From Castanea sativa (lineage: Eukaryota; Streptophyta; Magnoliopsida; Fagales; Fagaceae), in NCBI RefSeq assembly GCF_040712315.1, contig NC_134018.1:11242835-11306834 (forward strand): a DNA stretch of 64,000 nt, given 5' to 3'. Numbering within the stretch: position 1 is the stretch's first letter; the number at the start of each line of letters is the position of its first letter. The notes beneath the pieces were generated by a model, which searched no databases, was not told where the DNA came from, and was given only the letters and a program-made list of their open reading frames with translations. The translations under genes were made by a program, and so were the position numbers. Positions 43,484 to 54,746 of the stretch are shown here, one piece after another.

Positions 43484-43979
43484 TACAGAGAGACGATAGA
43501 CTAAACTTTAAAAGGGAGAGTGATTGTATTGGTAGCCGAGGACTGTATCCGAGGAGAAAAGGTCAAGACTAGAGAGAGCAAGAACTTACAAAGTTGAAGG
43601 TACGGGTTTCCACGGTTTTCTGCTGGTGAAGAATGATTGTTGTTGTTTTGATGGGATTGATCCCTGATGACTTAAATGAAGGCGCAGGTTCCCGAAGCGT
43701 CACGACGTGCGAAAAGGCGGCCTCGAAAATTATGTCTGTCCCGCCTAAAATTTCGTGGAGTGAGGAGAACCGTTGGATGCCCATCTCACCGTTGTGCGTG
43801 GGAGACAAAGAGTAACTTACAGTAATAAATGCGCGCGTTTTCGAAAATGAAACCGCCAAGTGTCATCTTCTGGGACGCGAAACGATTTCCACACGTGCCG
43901 TCACTTATAAAGTGTGTAGAGCAGGTTCTCGTCGGATCAAAACCCTATTTTTCTCCTAGGACGTTGAAAATTAGAGTTT

Positions 43980-43990
43980 TGAGGGGCTAT
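43980..43990 (+). promoter_or_regulatory. E3 polypurine tract
   Basis: TGAGGGGCTAT immediately before the 3' LTR; a short purine core only. Confidence 0.65.
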
Positions 43991-44738
43991 TGTGGGGAGT
44001 AAAAATATCTTAATAGGGATATGGGCCATTGGACCTCGCTAAGGAAGGCCGACCTACTCTTGGGTTTAGGGCTTGTTGATACTCTAGGTCGGCCCATACG
44101 CCGAGGATCCGAGGACCGAGCCGAGGATGCTTTTCCCCTCGGACTGACACCAAAGAACCCGGGACTTCATGGTACAGGTTAGGGAATGGCACGGTCAAGA
44201 CCAATGGTTAAAGGGGGTGAACCTCCGAATGTCCTAGAAGCGCCGATGTTGGAAGAATATCAAAGGTAAAGGCTGCTACCTCCACATTAAAGACCCTGCA
44301 CCTACCACCCTGGCTGCATTAATGGGGAGGTGACACTTGAACAGTGGAAGGGAAACTTCTAGTTACTGTTCAAAGGCACTAAGAAAAGAAATATCTAGGC
44401 TAAGGGAGGAATTGGGGCAACACGTGGATAACGTATTAAAAAGAGGAGTATTTAAGGAGGGACCTGCAACAGAAACAGGACGAAAACTTTTTGTAACCTA
44501 AAAAGACAAAAGACAAAGGGAGAGATATAATATAAGAACAGCTCTCGGCTTACGTCCGAGGAGGCCCAGTTACAATATTCCTTGTTGTTTTCAATTACTT
44601 GCAATCTTTAGTTTGTCATTTAATCCTCATATACTTCTAACCTGGGTTTCAAGCCCACACTCTACAAATTCTTATTGTTTAAGGCACATTGGGCCTGAGC
44701 CCATAACTATTCTTGGGTCCAGGTGCAATTGTGCACTT

Positions 44739-44741
<3 letters not shown>
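43991..44741 (+). repeat. E3 3' LTR (751 bp)
   Basis: Same length as the 5' LTR, with one mismatch found by eye at offset 134. Confidence 0.97.
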
Positions 44742-44777
<36 letters not shown>

Positions 44778-45332
44778 TTATTTGTGATTCTTTCAGCTTT
44801 GTTTTTTTTTTTTTTTTTTCCTAATGGGAAATGAGTTTTATGATTCTCGATCCAATCAACAAGAAATTCTTACTAATCCAACGTAGAATTCTAATTTTAA
44901 CAGCCATCCTCTTTGTATAGTTTAACTCTTTTTGGGTGAGGCTTAGGTCCAATGCATATAGTGCACTGGACCCATTAACATGGTGACATATGTTTAAAAG
45001 TAGACACGTATTATAATTTCAACGGGTCTAATGCAACTAGATACTAGACAAAACTTCACCCACTCCTTTTTAAACCACATCCAAAATGTCACATTACTTA
45101 TTTTTACTAAAGGGCAAAATTAGGTACAGTTATATACAATGTTGTACCTTAGGTTTTTTAATTGAATTTAACTATGTAATTTTATTGAGCTATAGTTTGC
45201 AGCTAAGTTTTATCCTTCACTAAAATATTCAATAATTGTATTCATGTAAAAAAAAAAAAAAAATGGGAGGGAGAAGGTAGAAATGGGTACACAAAACTGA
45301 CAGAATCCTTAAAGTTTAAGTGTAAAGAATAA
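44742..45332. other. Intergenic DNA with (AT)n and a possible small MITE
   Basis: An AT microsatellite (44742-44776) holds the right-hand E3 target duplication. At about 44935-45064 the left words GGGTGAGGCTTAGGTC and the reverse complement of the right words (GGGTGAAGTTTTGTC) form weak terminal inverted repeats; this may be a small MITE. No gene seen. Confidence 0.45.
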
Positions 45333-45596
45333 GAGCTTATTTGGATGAGTGGGTTTTTGGATCATATTACTTAGTTTTTATAACTGAGTCGTAGGTCCCA
45401 CAAAAATTTTTGTGTTTAGCTTGGTTTTCAACACTTGTTTCTATCACTCAAAACTCAAAATTTTGGGTTAAAGTAATGGAAACAGGTTATAGTAAATGGG
45501 TGTTTTCAAAAACTGAGAACTAAGTTATGAGTTTTGAATACTGAGTTATGAAAACTAAGATATGAAAACTAAGCTATCTCTAAACCAAACGGGCCC
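45333..45596. mobile_element. Tourist-like MITE, 264 bp
   Basis: TIRs GAGCTTATTTGGATGAG and, as reverse complement of the right end, GGGCCCGTTTGGTTTAG, flanked by TAA (45330-45332 and 45597-45599). This fits the PIF/Harbinger (Tourist) group. Confidence 0.75.
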
Positions 45597-45637
45597 TAAG
45601 TGTTTGTGAATTGTGAATGTCTCTTTATTTATTATAA

Positions 45638-45642
<5 letters not shown>

Positions 45643-45711
<69 letters not shown>
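45643..45711. repeat. (TTA)n microsatellite
   Basis: About 23 tandem TTA/ATT triplets. The open reading frame across it is poly-isoleucine and not a gene. Confidence 0.98.
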
Positions 45712-45715
<4 letters not shown>

Positions 45716-45716
<1 letters not shown>

Positions 45717-46189
45717 TTGTATATATTAAGAGGATTCAGAAAATTAGTTATTATTATTTTTTCCTATCAAAAATACCCCTAAATTAATTAACGAACAACT
45801 TAAAAATTGGGTTAAAATAGTAAATTGACAAAAGAAAATTAGTTATTGCTTTTTTTATTGTCCAAAATACCCCTACCTAAAACTTAAAAAAAGTTTTAAA
45901 ATAGTAAATTGACAAAAATAATAAATTTTTACTTCTATTAAACTCTTTCTTTTACGTTAATTTAAATTCCTACTTCTACTCACGAACTTCCTACAAAATA
46001 GGATCACTCTATTGTTAGTTTTAAAATTCCTCAAATCTACAAAACTCACCCTACGTATCCATCACACCCTTAGGGTTTTTTTTTTTTGTTGTGATTGAAA
46101 AAAAGTAGAAATCTCAAATTATAATAAATGTAAATTATTAATTTTTACCCAAAAAAGAAGAGCCTCTCACGTGCGTGCTCAGAGGCTAG
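45716..46189 (+). mobile_element. Possible non-autonomous Helitron
   Basis: The right end has a stem GCCTCT...AGAGGC (46162-46186) running into CTAG followed by T (46186-46190), like the hairpin plus CTRR end of Helitrons. The left part has TATATATTAAGAGGATTCAGAAA, which resembles plant Helitron 5' regions, but the TC end is lost in the microsatellite. An internal unit of about 92 bases (AAAATACCCCTA...AAAATAGTAAATTGACAAAA) is repeated in tandem. Confidence 0.4.
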
Positions 46190-46340
46190 TATATGTTATA
46201 ATTTTATTTTTGTATGAATGTGATGTGTGTGAATGTATAGAATAATTTTATACAATTTATTAATTAAGAAATACAGAGAGTTTAATACATGTGTGCTATT
46301 ATTGTGTTATAATAACCTTTTGTTATAAAGTTACTGATTC

Positions 46341-46372
<32 letters not shown>

Positions 46373-48129
46373 AGTCATTGTTCAAACATTTAATGGCTAA
46401 TCTTACCACTCAGGAATTAAATATCCCCACTTTCTCTAGCTCTTTGCTCTACTGCACCAGATCTATCATGATGGTGATGTATGTTATTTTTTGTCACGTG
46501 TTATTATCTTGTTGTTGAGTTTAGTGCATTAGAGTACTAAACTCAAGCCAAATTCAAAATAGATGACTATTATGATGAGCAACCAAAGTTAGTTGGCAAC
46601 GCTTTATGGACAGTGGTAGATAACTATTAAGTTGAAATATAGGTCATCGTTATAAAACATGCTAACTTGAGTGATCATTCCACTATAGAAGAAAGAAATT
46701 AATACAATCAAGGATAGAAATTTCATTAGAATTATAAGAAATTATTCTGAACATCACCCCAATTCATCAACCACCTGAAGACAATGAAGGATACACCTAA
46801 GCCACTCCACATAACTACCTTTTCAAAAGGCATATAAAATATGTGGAAAATAATATCCCGAAATAGTTACTTTTTCTCAACCTCATGTATATGAAAAATG
46901 GGTTAATTCCCAGCATCACTAAGTTGTAAAATGAAATCAAAGAAACTTTTTCCAATCATTGAGTTTTAAGTCCAGTTCCGGTTATGTCTAAGCAATTTAT
47001 TCCACAGGAGTACTATTCGAGTCACACTATCAAATTTTCTAAAACAGAGATAATATAAGTTGCAATAAGTTTTGCTACCAGACATTGACAATCCATTACA
47101 GGGACCCTTTGATGGAAGGTTCACGTTCATGCAATCTCCATGGCAATTATAGAAAAATATTCCCTTGGCATAGCTGGTTGTAAAAGTGAACAGTTGAACA
47201 AAAATTAACTACTTTAAAATCAAACATTCTGAGAAAAGATTTAGTTCAGCCAAACTATAATAAACTCATCATTAGAATACCTCCATGAAACCTGTAATGA
47301 AATCGAACCCATATAATCATTCATTCACAAAATTTTAATCACCAAAGGTTTTTCATATCACATAAAACTCAATTACGTTTCAAGAAAAAAGAAAATTCTT
47401 CTCCAACTGAAATTCTATCTATGGTAGTTGAAGTACTGGATTGCCTCATAGACCCAAGAGGCAGGCTCTTCAACCTTGAATCTTGGAAACTCAAGTTTGA
47501 TAGACTGCTGTAGAATAATAAATTGAGTTTTGCTTGCTGTCAAATTGCCAATAGCAGTGGAGTTTGTAGAGGTTGTCCTCCTCCTTCAACATCAGTCAAC
47601 TTCTGCAATATAACGCCGCGCTGTTTCTGGATTTCTTGGAAATTTCAATGTCATGGGCATGAAGGTCAGAGGTTTTCTTAAGGTGCGCAATGGCTTTGTT
47701 TAAGAGTGAGGTGAATCTGGTTTTAGTCATGATTTGCAGGATACACTACTTTGATACCAAATGTTAAGACCTTCTTTGATCTCAGAGGATTAAGGTAATT
47801 GGGAGTGTGGATTAGGGTGTTTTTATCTGGTTACTTTGAGGGAACCAATCCTCCTTAGAGGAAGATTAAGGAGGACGATTTTTTATTTTATTTTTATAAG
47901 CAGTAAATTTAATTGAAATAAGAAGAAACTCAGTGTAGAATTAGTATACAGGAGAATCTTCTAACGAAACTGAGGAAGAAATGGAAATTGAGAAGAAGAA
48001 TTAGTGCATATGGGTAGATCCTGATCCAAAGAAGTCAGTGATTTTTGTTTGACCTTTGCAACGCAAAAGGAGGACAAAAGATGAAGTGAATAGCAGAAGC
48101 ATTAATAATATTAATATAAGCAATATAAC
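46190..48129. other. Gene-free stretch; possible LTR-element 5' end on the minus strand near 47760
   Basis: No coding region supported. Near 46340-46368 there is a long poly-A run. On the minus strand at 47761-47749, TTTGGTATCAAAG resembles the initiator-Met primer-binding site (TGGTATCAGAGC) used by Copia elements, preceded by a TCTTAACA-like LTR end and followed by an ATG frame of about 45 codons (MTKTRFTSLLNKAIAHLKK). This may be an old retrotransposon fragment; I give that a low weight. From about 48030 the DNA matches the sequence downstream of F-box gene A. Confidence 0.35.
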
Positions 48130-48435
48130 TGTTAAATATTAGCATTGATACACTATGTTGAATATGTTATTATGGATGCGGAAGCGAAAGCATAAAGTAT
48201 AGAACACAATAACACAAGAGGATTACGTGGTTCAGCCTAACGGCCTACATTCACGGAGGAAACCCTAAAGGGCTACATCAATAATATATTAGAGTGTAGA
48301 ACAAATCATAACATGTGTATATATAGTAGACTAAACCCTAAACTAATAGACTTCTAGTACAAGTAGGAAACTTGGCTTGCACACAAAGTAGAATTAGACA
48401 TGGGCTTATGCTAATGAGCTAATATATCTCTAACA
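48130..48435 (-). mobile_element. Copia-type solo LTR, 306 bp
   Basis: On the minus strand it starts TGTTAGAGATATATTAG and ends ATATTTAACA. It is flanked by ATAAC on both sides (48125-48129 and 48436-48440). A TATA-like CTATATATACA and the word GGCTGAACCACGTAA, typical of plant Copia LTRs, are present. Gene A's homologous DNA (CAATTTAACAAGTGAAGAAG near 10800) is the empty site. Confidence 0.88.
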
Positions 48436-49631
48436 ATAACAAGTGAAGAAGAAAGTACAAGAATTATATGGATGGGAAATGGGAAAGCCGTATATTCATT
48501 TTTTTTTTTTTTTTAATGTTTGGCTGCAGGAAGACGCATGTAGACATGATTTGAATCCTCTGATTCTCTGTCAAGGTACATGAACTAAAAGGTTCTGCAT
48601 TAACTAAACTAAGCATATCAAACACATTTACATTAGAAGAAAAAATACAACGTTTGGGTTATACAAACACATTTAAGATACCGTTGTTTAAACAGCCCAA
48701 AAATGGTCCTCTAGGATTACTAAATACCATCTTCTATTTGTTTTGTTTTGTTTATTTTATTTTATTTATTCAATTTAAATATGAGTTTTAGCCCCAAGTG
48801 GAGGGGGAAGGGGAAGGGGAAGGGGAAGGGGAAATTCTAACTAGTGTCCTCCGCTTTATGAGGTGTGGCCTCAGCCAATTGTTCTACCATTCGGATTCAC
48901 TATTAAATACCATCTATATACACAAATTCATAAATAAACAAATGGGTTGCAAGTATTTAGTAAATACAACCAATAATATGACATAAGCTCCCAAAAATAT
49001 TTAACTTGAGATCTTACTTTACCATTTCATCTACACCAAGATGTGCATCTTAATTGTATCTAACCCCTATGGAGTAGGGTGCTCTAGTCCCTGCATATGT
49101 ACCTAATATACAATACAAACAGCATTCAAAAGAATCAAAACCAGGCACATGGTCAGGACAAGTAATGGAGATGCCAAGTATACGACAGCCTTATCTGAAG
49201 AGTACAATACTTGAGAGAATTATATTGAAAAACTAAATTTGATAGGGAAAGAATATTTCAATTTTTTTATTGGTAAGCTATACACAGCTCATGAGCCTTG
49301 AACCCACTACCGTACTCTTCATCCCATTATTAAGGATGGAGTAAATGTCATTTGAGCTAAAGTTAATTGGTGGTATATTTCAAAACTTCCAAGTGTTTCA
49401 TCCAAAAGATAATTTTAGAGGTCAAATTTTTTATAGAAACAATCAAAAGGTTTGGGTGTTCTGCATATTAGTTGTCACAAACTCAGGGAACAATTTCCAT
49501 CAAACAATCTCACTCAAATAAGAACCAGAAAAGTAGTATTGTCACCTTACAACCTAAAGAGGGTCTATTATGAAGACAAAAACATTTGTAACATACCTTC
49601 AAAAATTAATTTCGAAGTACCAGTTTATGTA
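48436..49631. other. Non-coding DNA downstream of F-box pseudogene C
   Basis: Homologous in patches to 10806-12216 and 30160-31190. Holds a (GGGGAA)n run at 48805-48834. No gene supported. Confidence 0.65.
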
Positions 49632-51650
49632 CCTCACTCAACTATAAGCAAACATGTTGTTGAGTGCCTTAGGAACATAATTTCTCCAGAATTCTTTCCT
49701 CTGACCACGCATTAGAAACTTTGATTGTCATTGTCTTCAAAGACTCTTGCCTCCTTTAGAATTTATTTCACAAATTCAACTTCATGTTCCAATCCTTCAA
49801 AGTCATCAAAATAAAAAGCTGAAAGGTGCGATCTGGTGGCTCCATTCGGCATAATTTATTTCCTTGGACATAATACTGATTGCAACATACACAGTACAGT
49901 AAATCATACTTATTGTTAAGTTTAGGGAGGATTAATTAACAATATGTTCTCATTAACTTTACTAATCTTATTAATAACAAGATCTTCTAAATTAGGAGAC
50001 ACTAGTCAAGGAGCAAGGCCTGTATCACGTACCAAATAGATTTAGTAATTTCAATCTTCAGTCGGAACCAATTATAAACAACAATAATATCCCTTCTCAA
50101 AACAAAAACAAAAAAACAAAAAAAACCAGTAATAATAATAATAATTGTAAGGACACAATTCAAATTCTCATACCACGACTGGGAGGAAAATGGGCTTGAA
50201 AGGCCTTTCTTCACAATGAATTTGTAGAGGATGGGTTTGTAATTTAGATTTCAAGGATGGCTTTAGACAATCACAAAAAGAACGGGCTTTGGGCCCAATG
50301 GAACAAAACAAAGAATCGTTTGCAAAGAGTAAGATTGAGAATTCCTCCTCGGACTGTTTCCGAGGATAGTTTCTAATAGTATTTCTCAAGTGTGGATACA
50401 AATATTGATTATCATACACTTCTTCTTTCTCAAAAAGCCTCCCTTTTCTTCGTATGCCTTCCCTCCTATTTATACTCTTCCTCTTCTCTTCATCATCCTC
50501 TACTTTCTGGCTGCAACCCTCATTTTTGGATACTTGTCCCATCCATTCTTCCCTAGAGTCCGCTGGGATTTGGGACCAAGTTCCAAGCTCTATGCTCAGG
50601 TCCCATCCTTCCATCTATCCTGTCAGCGTATCAATTACGGAGTCTTTAATATATGGGAGGTGGTAGCAGCTTTACTTTAGACATTCCACCGCTCTTTCTA
50701 CTGTCCTCCACGTATACTGTGTATCCTCGGCTTAACATTCCGAGGACAAATTTACTCCTCGGACGGTATGGGACACTTAAATACTCCACGATCATTTTGA
50801 TGTTTTCGGATTTGGGTTTCTAGCCCAAAAGGCCTTGTTGGGCCGTCCATTATAAATTACTGGGCCCAATACCCCTACAATAATAATATCAAAAGGCTTG
50901 CACAAGGAATTTTTATCAATTTAGCCGACCATAATAAAGTGAGGCCAACTCCAACCTTTTTGTCACCAGGAAATAATTCAAGGAATTTAACCTTATTTAG
51001 TGGACAAAGTTTAGTTACAAAATTAGTTGTAATATTTGGCTACAACCTTACTCAATATCTTTTTATTGGATGTGAATTTTGACAAATTCACCATTAAATT
51101 ATATCTTCTTCTTACGCCCTCGATGCTTGCAAAATTTCTAGAAATTAAAAATTAATAGCTATGTTATTAATGAATTGTTTAAATTGAAACTTTTGCCGTT
51201 TAAAATTATACATAAAATATAAAGTTATAGATCATATAGTAAATAATATCTGATTGACACAAAATTTGACATGTGTGTTAAGAACAAAAAAAACATGCTA
51301 TTTAACAATTAGATTTTCAAAATATGTAATAATATATATTTTATTGAGTAAGATTGTAATTTTAAGTTATAATAAATTTTGTAACTAAACTTTTTCCTTA
51401 TTTAGTGCTCTAATAAGATGCTTGACTACTCTTATCTCCATAATATATCTCATAATCACGAACCCAATCCTCAATCTTATCACCAAATACAACTGCAAAA
51501 ATTTCTATAAGTGCTTCAAATAAATTGGCTAGTTTTTCAAGGAAGGTTTCGCAAATCATGTGAGGTTGAAATTATGGAGCAACGGTGCTATCTATGTGTA
51601 GAACCAATACTTTGTTTACCAAAAAAAAAAAGAACCAATACTTTGTACAT
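49632..51650 (-). pseudogene. F-box/FBD pseudogene C
   Basis: The third copy of the F-box locus, same strand and order as A and B. Remains: FBD exon 3 at about 49880-49632 (frameshifted, truncated), exon 2 at about 50090-49965 (broken), and a relic of exon 1 at about 51640-51402 that joins the end of exon 1 (TTAGTGCTCTAATAAGATGC) to its first third (GAGGTTGAAATTATGGAGC), so roughly 400 bases are deleted. There is no F-box left. A solo LTR (50146-50879) sits between exon 2 and exon 1. The stretch 50885-51400 is degraded intron or inserted AT-rich DNA. Confidence 0.85.
50146..50879 (-). mobile_element. Gypsy-type solo LTR, 734 bp, inside pseudogene C
   Basis: On the minus strand it begins TGTAGGGGTATTGGGCCCAG and ends TTGAATTGTGTCCTTACA, close to the E3 LTR end (GTGCAATTGTGCACTTACA). 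The target duplication ATAAT stands at 50141-50145 and 50880-50884. It shares the CCGAGG/CCTCGG word richness of E3, so it is probably a related family. No internal region or second LTR is present. Confidence 0.85.
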
Positions 51651-52799
51651 AATATATCTAAACCTTATGGGTTTACTTGGATGGCCGAGGAGTGCTAGGC
51701 TAGGCCATGTCCATAATAACCAGACACTGAACTGAACCGATTATTCAACCTTTCCATTAGTTTCTTTAAACCCAAGAGTGTGAAGGCAGGCCACAACAAA
51801 CTAATCTTAGGCCCAACTACATTTAACTAAAGTCCATAACCAAAAATCTCACAGCAAACCCACCAAAATAAAATGCTCACCAACATTTTTAATAAAATTT
51901 GGACAAAGTTACCCACTAAAATGACCAACTTCAAATTCAATGAATTAAAATATTTTTGGGCAAAGTTCTCTCTATGCATATATGCGTGTGTGAGAGAGAG
52001 ACTCAGTCTTCATATATAGTACTTTCTTAAAAGCCATTGAACTACAGTTATTTTATTCAAAAAAAATTTTATCAATTGAATTAATTAGAATCTACATAAA
52101 ATAACGTTTTTAAAATTGCATCATATAAAGTATATATTTATAATTAAACATATAATAGCAATAACAATTTTCACAACAACAATTTCTTAGATAATTTGAT
52201 CCATAAATTATTGATAATTGAGTTTTATTTTAGTGTGTACCCTCTAAATTAATTTGACATTGTAAATTGGATAAACTCTAACATTCCTTGTATATGCTTA
52301 ATTATGGATCAGAATATTCCTCGGCCACTACTATTATTGCTTGCTATGAAAACTCATCCTCTAGAAATTTCACAAGAACTTTCACAAATTGACCAAACTT
52401 TGCTTTTGGATTATTAGCAACCATCCCATAAAACGACAATCAATCAAACGGCTCAAATAGTGCCAAGTATGCAATCTAAGACAAATGTTACTGGACCACA
52501 AGCTTGCAATTTGCATTGGCAAAAGGAACCAACCAAGCTTTTGGGTGCCTTACTGTTGTTGTCAAAGATGTCCAAGAAAACCTTCAACAATTGTGTGACT
52601 CTGACACAGAGTGACCAGCAGCCACTAGAGACTTACATAACACCACGAATCCTCTATACCCACCACATCATTAGATCTCTGCCTCCCTTCTCTACAAGAC
52701 CACCAGCACTGTTCACAGCCACTATTTTATGTTTATATGTCACATATATTGTCCATCCTCCATTAGACCTAAAAATTGGTTCTATTGAACACTTTTCCA
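51651..52799. other. Intergenic DNA and promoter/5' UTR region of FAD4-like gene 1
   Basis: AT-rich with no gene from 51651 to about 52580. From about 52600 to 52705 it matches DNA just upstream of the second FAD4-like gene (57825-57940), so this part is duplicated promoter/5' UTR. The exact transcription start is not visible; TATA-like sequence occurs near 52734-52750. Confidence 0.55.
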
Positions 52800-53735
52800 A
52801 TGTCAATCTTAGCTCAACATAAATACCCTCTGAGTTCCAAACATCATGTCTACACGTGCCTCTCTCCGTGCCTCCGCACACGTGTGCATTGCTCGGCCAC
52901 TACCACTACCACCACCACCACCACCAAGCCTAGGCCGAACCTTGATCAATTAGTCATTGAACCACAGCTGAACCCGTCACAAACCTTGGTCACATCACCT
53001 CCTAGCCGCCCCATTCTTAATGACCCAAGTTTGAGATCAACATGGGCTCATCGTGCATGGGTAGCAAGTGGGTGCTCCACAGTCATGATCTCTCTAGCAA
53101 AGTCAATAATGGGTGCAGCAGAATCACACCTGTGGCTTGAGCCCATTTTAGCAAGCTTGGTTGGCTACATTTTAGCTGACCTTGGGTCCGGAGTGTACCA
53201 TTGGGGTATTGACAATTATGGAAGTGCCTCAACTCCAATTTTTGGTGCCCAAATAGATGCATTTCAAGGTCACCATAAGTGGCCATGGACAATCACTCGG
53301 AGACAGTTTGCAAACAATCTACACGCCCTTGCTCGTGCCGTGATATTCACAGTGCTACCAATGGACCTTGCTAGTAATGATCCAATATTTCTTGCTTTTG
53401 TTGGTGTGTGCTCGGGTTGCATTATGTTTAGCCAGCAATTTCATGCTTGGGCTCACACAACTAAGAGTCGGCTTCCAGCACTGGTGATTGCATTGCAAGA
53501 TATGGGATTGCTTGTGTCACGTTCACAACATGCTGATCATCACAGGTCACCTTATAATAATAATTATTGCATAGTGAGTGGTGTTTGGAATGAATTTTTG
53601 GATAAACAACAGGTTTTTGAAGCATTGGAGATGATATTGTTCTTTAAGCTAGGGGTGAGACCCAGGTCTTGGAGTGAGCCCAGTTCTGACTGGACCGAAG
53701 AGATTGAGACCTCTTCTCAAATTACAGCCCACTGA
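52800..53735 (+). CDS. FAD4: FAD4-like plastid lipid desaturase (gene 1)
   Basis: Predicted to make the trans-3 double bond of 16:0 at the sn-2 position of phosphatidylglycerol in chloroplast membranes, as FAD4 does in Arabidopsis. The protein is 311 residues with no intron. The start at 52800 (MSILAQHKYPL) matches the FAD4 N-terminus; an upstream in-frame TTG is not used. Residues 1 to about 43 look like a transit peptide (Ser/Thr/Arg rich) with a Thr run from ACC repeats. The lipid desaturase (Kua/TMEM189-like) domain spans about 80-290, with membrane segments near 90-130 and 180-212. Metal-binding His motifs: HW..DNYG (134), QGHHKWPW (158-159), QQFHAWAH (215, 219), SQHADHH (244, 247-248). 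The C-terminus LGVRPRSWSEP is typical. It looks intact. Confidence 0.93.
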   Translation: MSILAQHKYPLSSKHHVYTCLSPCLRTRVHCSATTTTTTTTTKPRPNLDQLVIEPQLNPSQTLVTSPPSRPILNDPSLRSTWAHRAWVASGCSTVMISLAKSIMGAAESHLWLEPILASLVGYILADLGSGVYHWGIDNYGSASTPIFGAQIDAFQGHHKWPWTITRRQFANNLHALARAVIFTVLPMDLASNDPIFLAFVGVCSGCIMFSQQFHAWAHTTKSRLPALVIALQDMGLLVSRSQHADHHRSPYNNNYCIVSGVWNEFLDKQQVFEALEMILFFKLGVRPRSWSEPSSDWTEEIETSSQITAH

Positions 53736-54107
53736 TTTTTCAACTTTTTACATGTTTTTTCTTAAAGAATTCATGCCTTGTCGATGGATGCATATGTTCT
53801 TCCAAATTTGCAGTGGAAGATAAGTGGTTTGTGGATAGATTTATTTGCAAATTTTACAAGGTATATATAATTTAGTCTATAATTTATTATTGAAATTTCT
53901 TTGATTAGTTGGTAGTTGATCTTGGACTTTCGCAATTTTTTCCGCACGCTTTACCGTTATGCTATCGGTTGTTCCTTAATGGCTCAGAGGATACTTTATT
54001 ATCCATAAAAATTAAAAATAAAAAAAAGGATACTTTATTATAACTCTGTTTAGAATTATCATAGCAATTCATTAAGAAAATATCTATAACCAATTAATTT
54101 TTTTTAA
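53736..54107. other. 3' flank of FAD4-like gene 1
   Basis: Presumed 3' UTR and AT-rich spacer; no separate feature seen. Note a short duplicated phrase GATACTTTATTAT near 53989 and 54029. Confidence 0.5.
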
Positions 54108-54746
54108 AGGGATAAATTGCAATTTTTCATCCTCAAAATAGATTGTGTTCAATTTTAGAAGCTTAATTTTTTAATTTTACCCTTTAATTTTTAAAATTTT
54201 AAAGGAACAGTTTAGTCCCTTAATCCCATTGTCTATTTTTTTCCCCAATTTGTTGCTAATATTGGCTAATAGTCTTTTAACTTTTAAGTTGACTGCTAGA
54301 AGAGAACCTTGGTTTCCTATTCCTCCGATCATTTCGAGCTTGAGAGCTCATATTCTGTGATTTCAAACGCACAAAGCTTGTACGTATCAACGGAATCCAA
54401 ACACAAAAATCAGATCTGATATAGAGAACAATTTGATTTTGAATTCGTGATTCTAGGGATTTTGAAATACCAGTTGAGGTTTACATGACACTGACTATTT
54501 TTTTTAATGTTTTTTATTAATATTTAGTTTAGGCCATTTGACAGTCCATGTGGCATTCTAGGTGGCAAAATAACGACTCTTTGTTTTAGTTGTTAGTCAT
54601 ATCAGTATTTTCTATCCATTATTTAATGGCAAAGACTATTTTTGCTCAATATTAAAAGGTTGAGGACTGAATTGATACATTTGAAATGTTAAGAGATTAA
54701 ATTGACATATAGTATAAAGGTTAGGGACCCATTTGTAATTTACCCT
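54108..54746. mobile_element. MULE-like non-autonomous element
   Basis: The left end AGGGATAAATTGCAATTTTT and the reverse complement of the right end (AGGGTAAATTACAAATGGG) are terminal inverted repeats, continuing with purine/pyrimidine-matched words (TCCTCAAAAT; TCCCTAACCTTT). The interior contains AGTCCCTTAA and unrelated filler with no gene. It lies between the two FAD4-like genes. Confidence 0.5.

Larger units (their letters stand above)
33522..44741 (+). mobile_element. E3: complete, very young Tat-like Ty3/gypsy retrotransposon, 11,220 bp
   Basis: Two 751-bp LTRs (TGTGGGGAG...CACTTACA) flank the element, with ATATA at 33517-33521 and 44742-44746. I find a single base difference between the LTRs (T at 33656, G at 44125). 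Internal order: primer-binding site, gag-protease, RT-RNase H-second RNase H-integrase, a 151-bp satellite-like array, an antisense gene and the 3' LTR. Despite its youth the gag-pol frame is broken in several places. It is a different family from E1/E2/E4. Confidence 0.97.

Noticed and set aside
45600..45782. Open frame coding for poly-isoleucine
   Set aside because: It is only the translation of a (TTA)n microsatellite.
50390..50680. Frames of 70-148 codons on both strands
   Set aside because: They lie wholly inside a solo LTR defined by TG...CA ends and a target duplication.
52776..52799. Longer N-terminus for FAD4-like gene 1
   Set aside because: The upstream in-frame codon is TTG, not ATG, and the ATG at 52800 aligns with the known FAD4 start.
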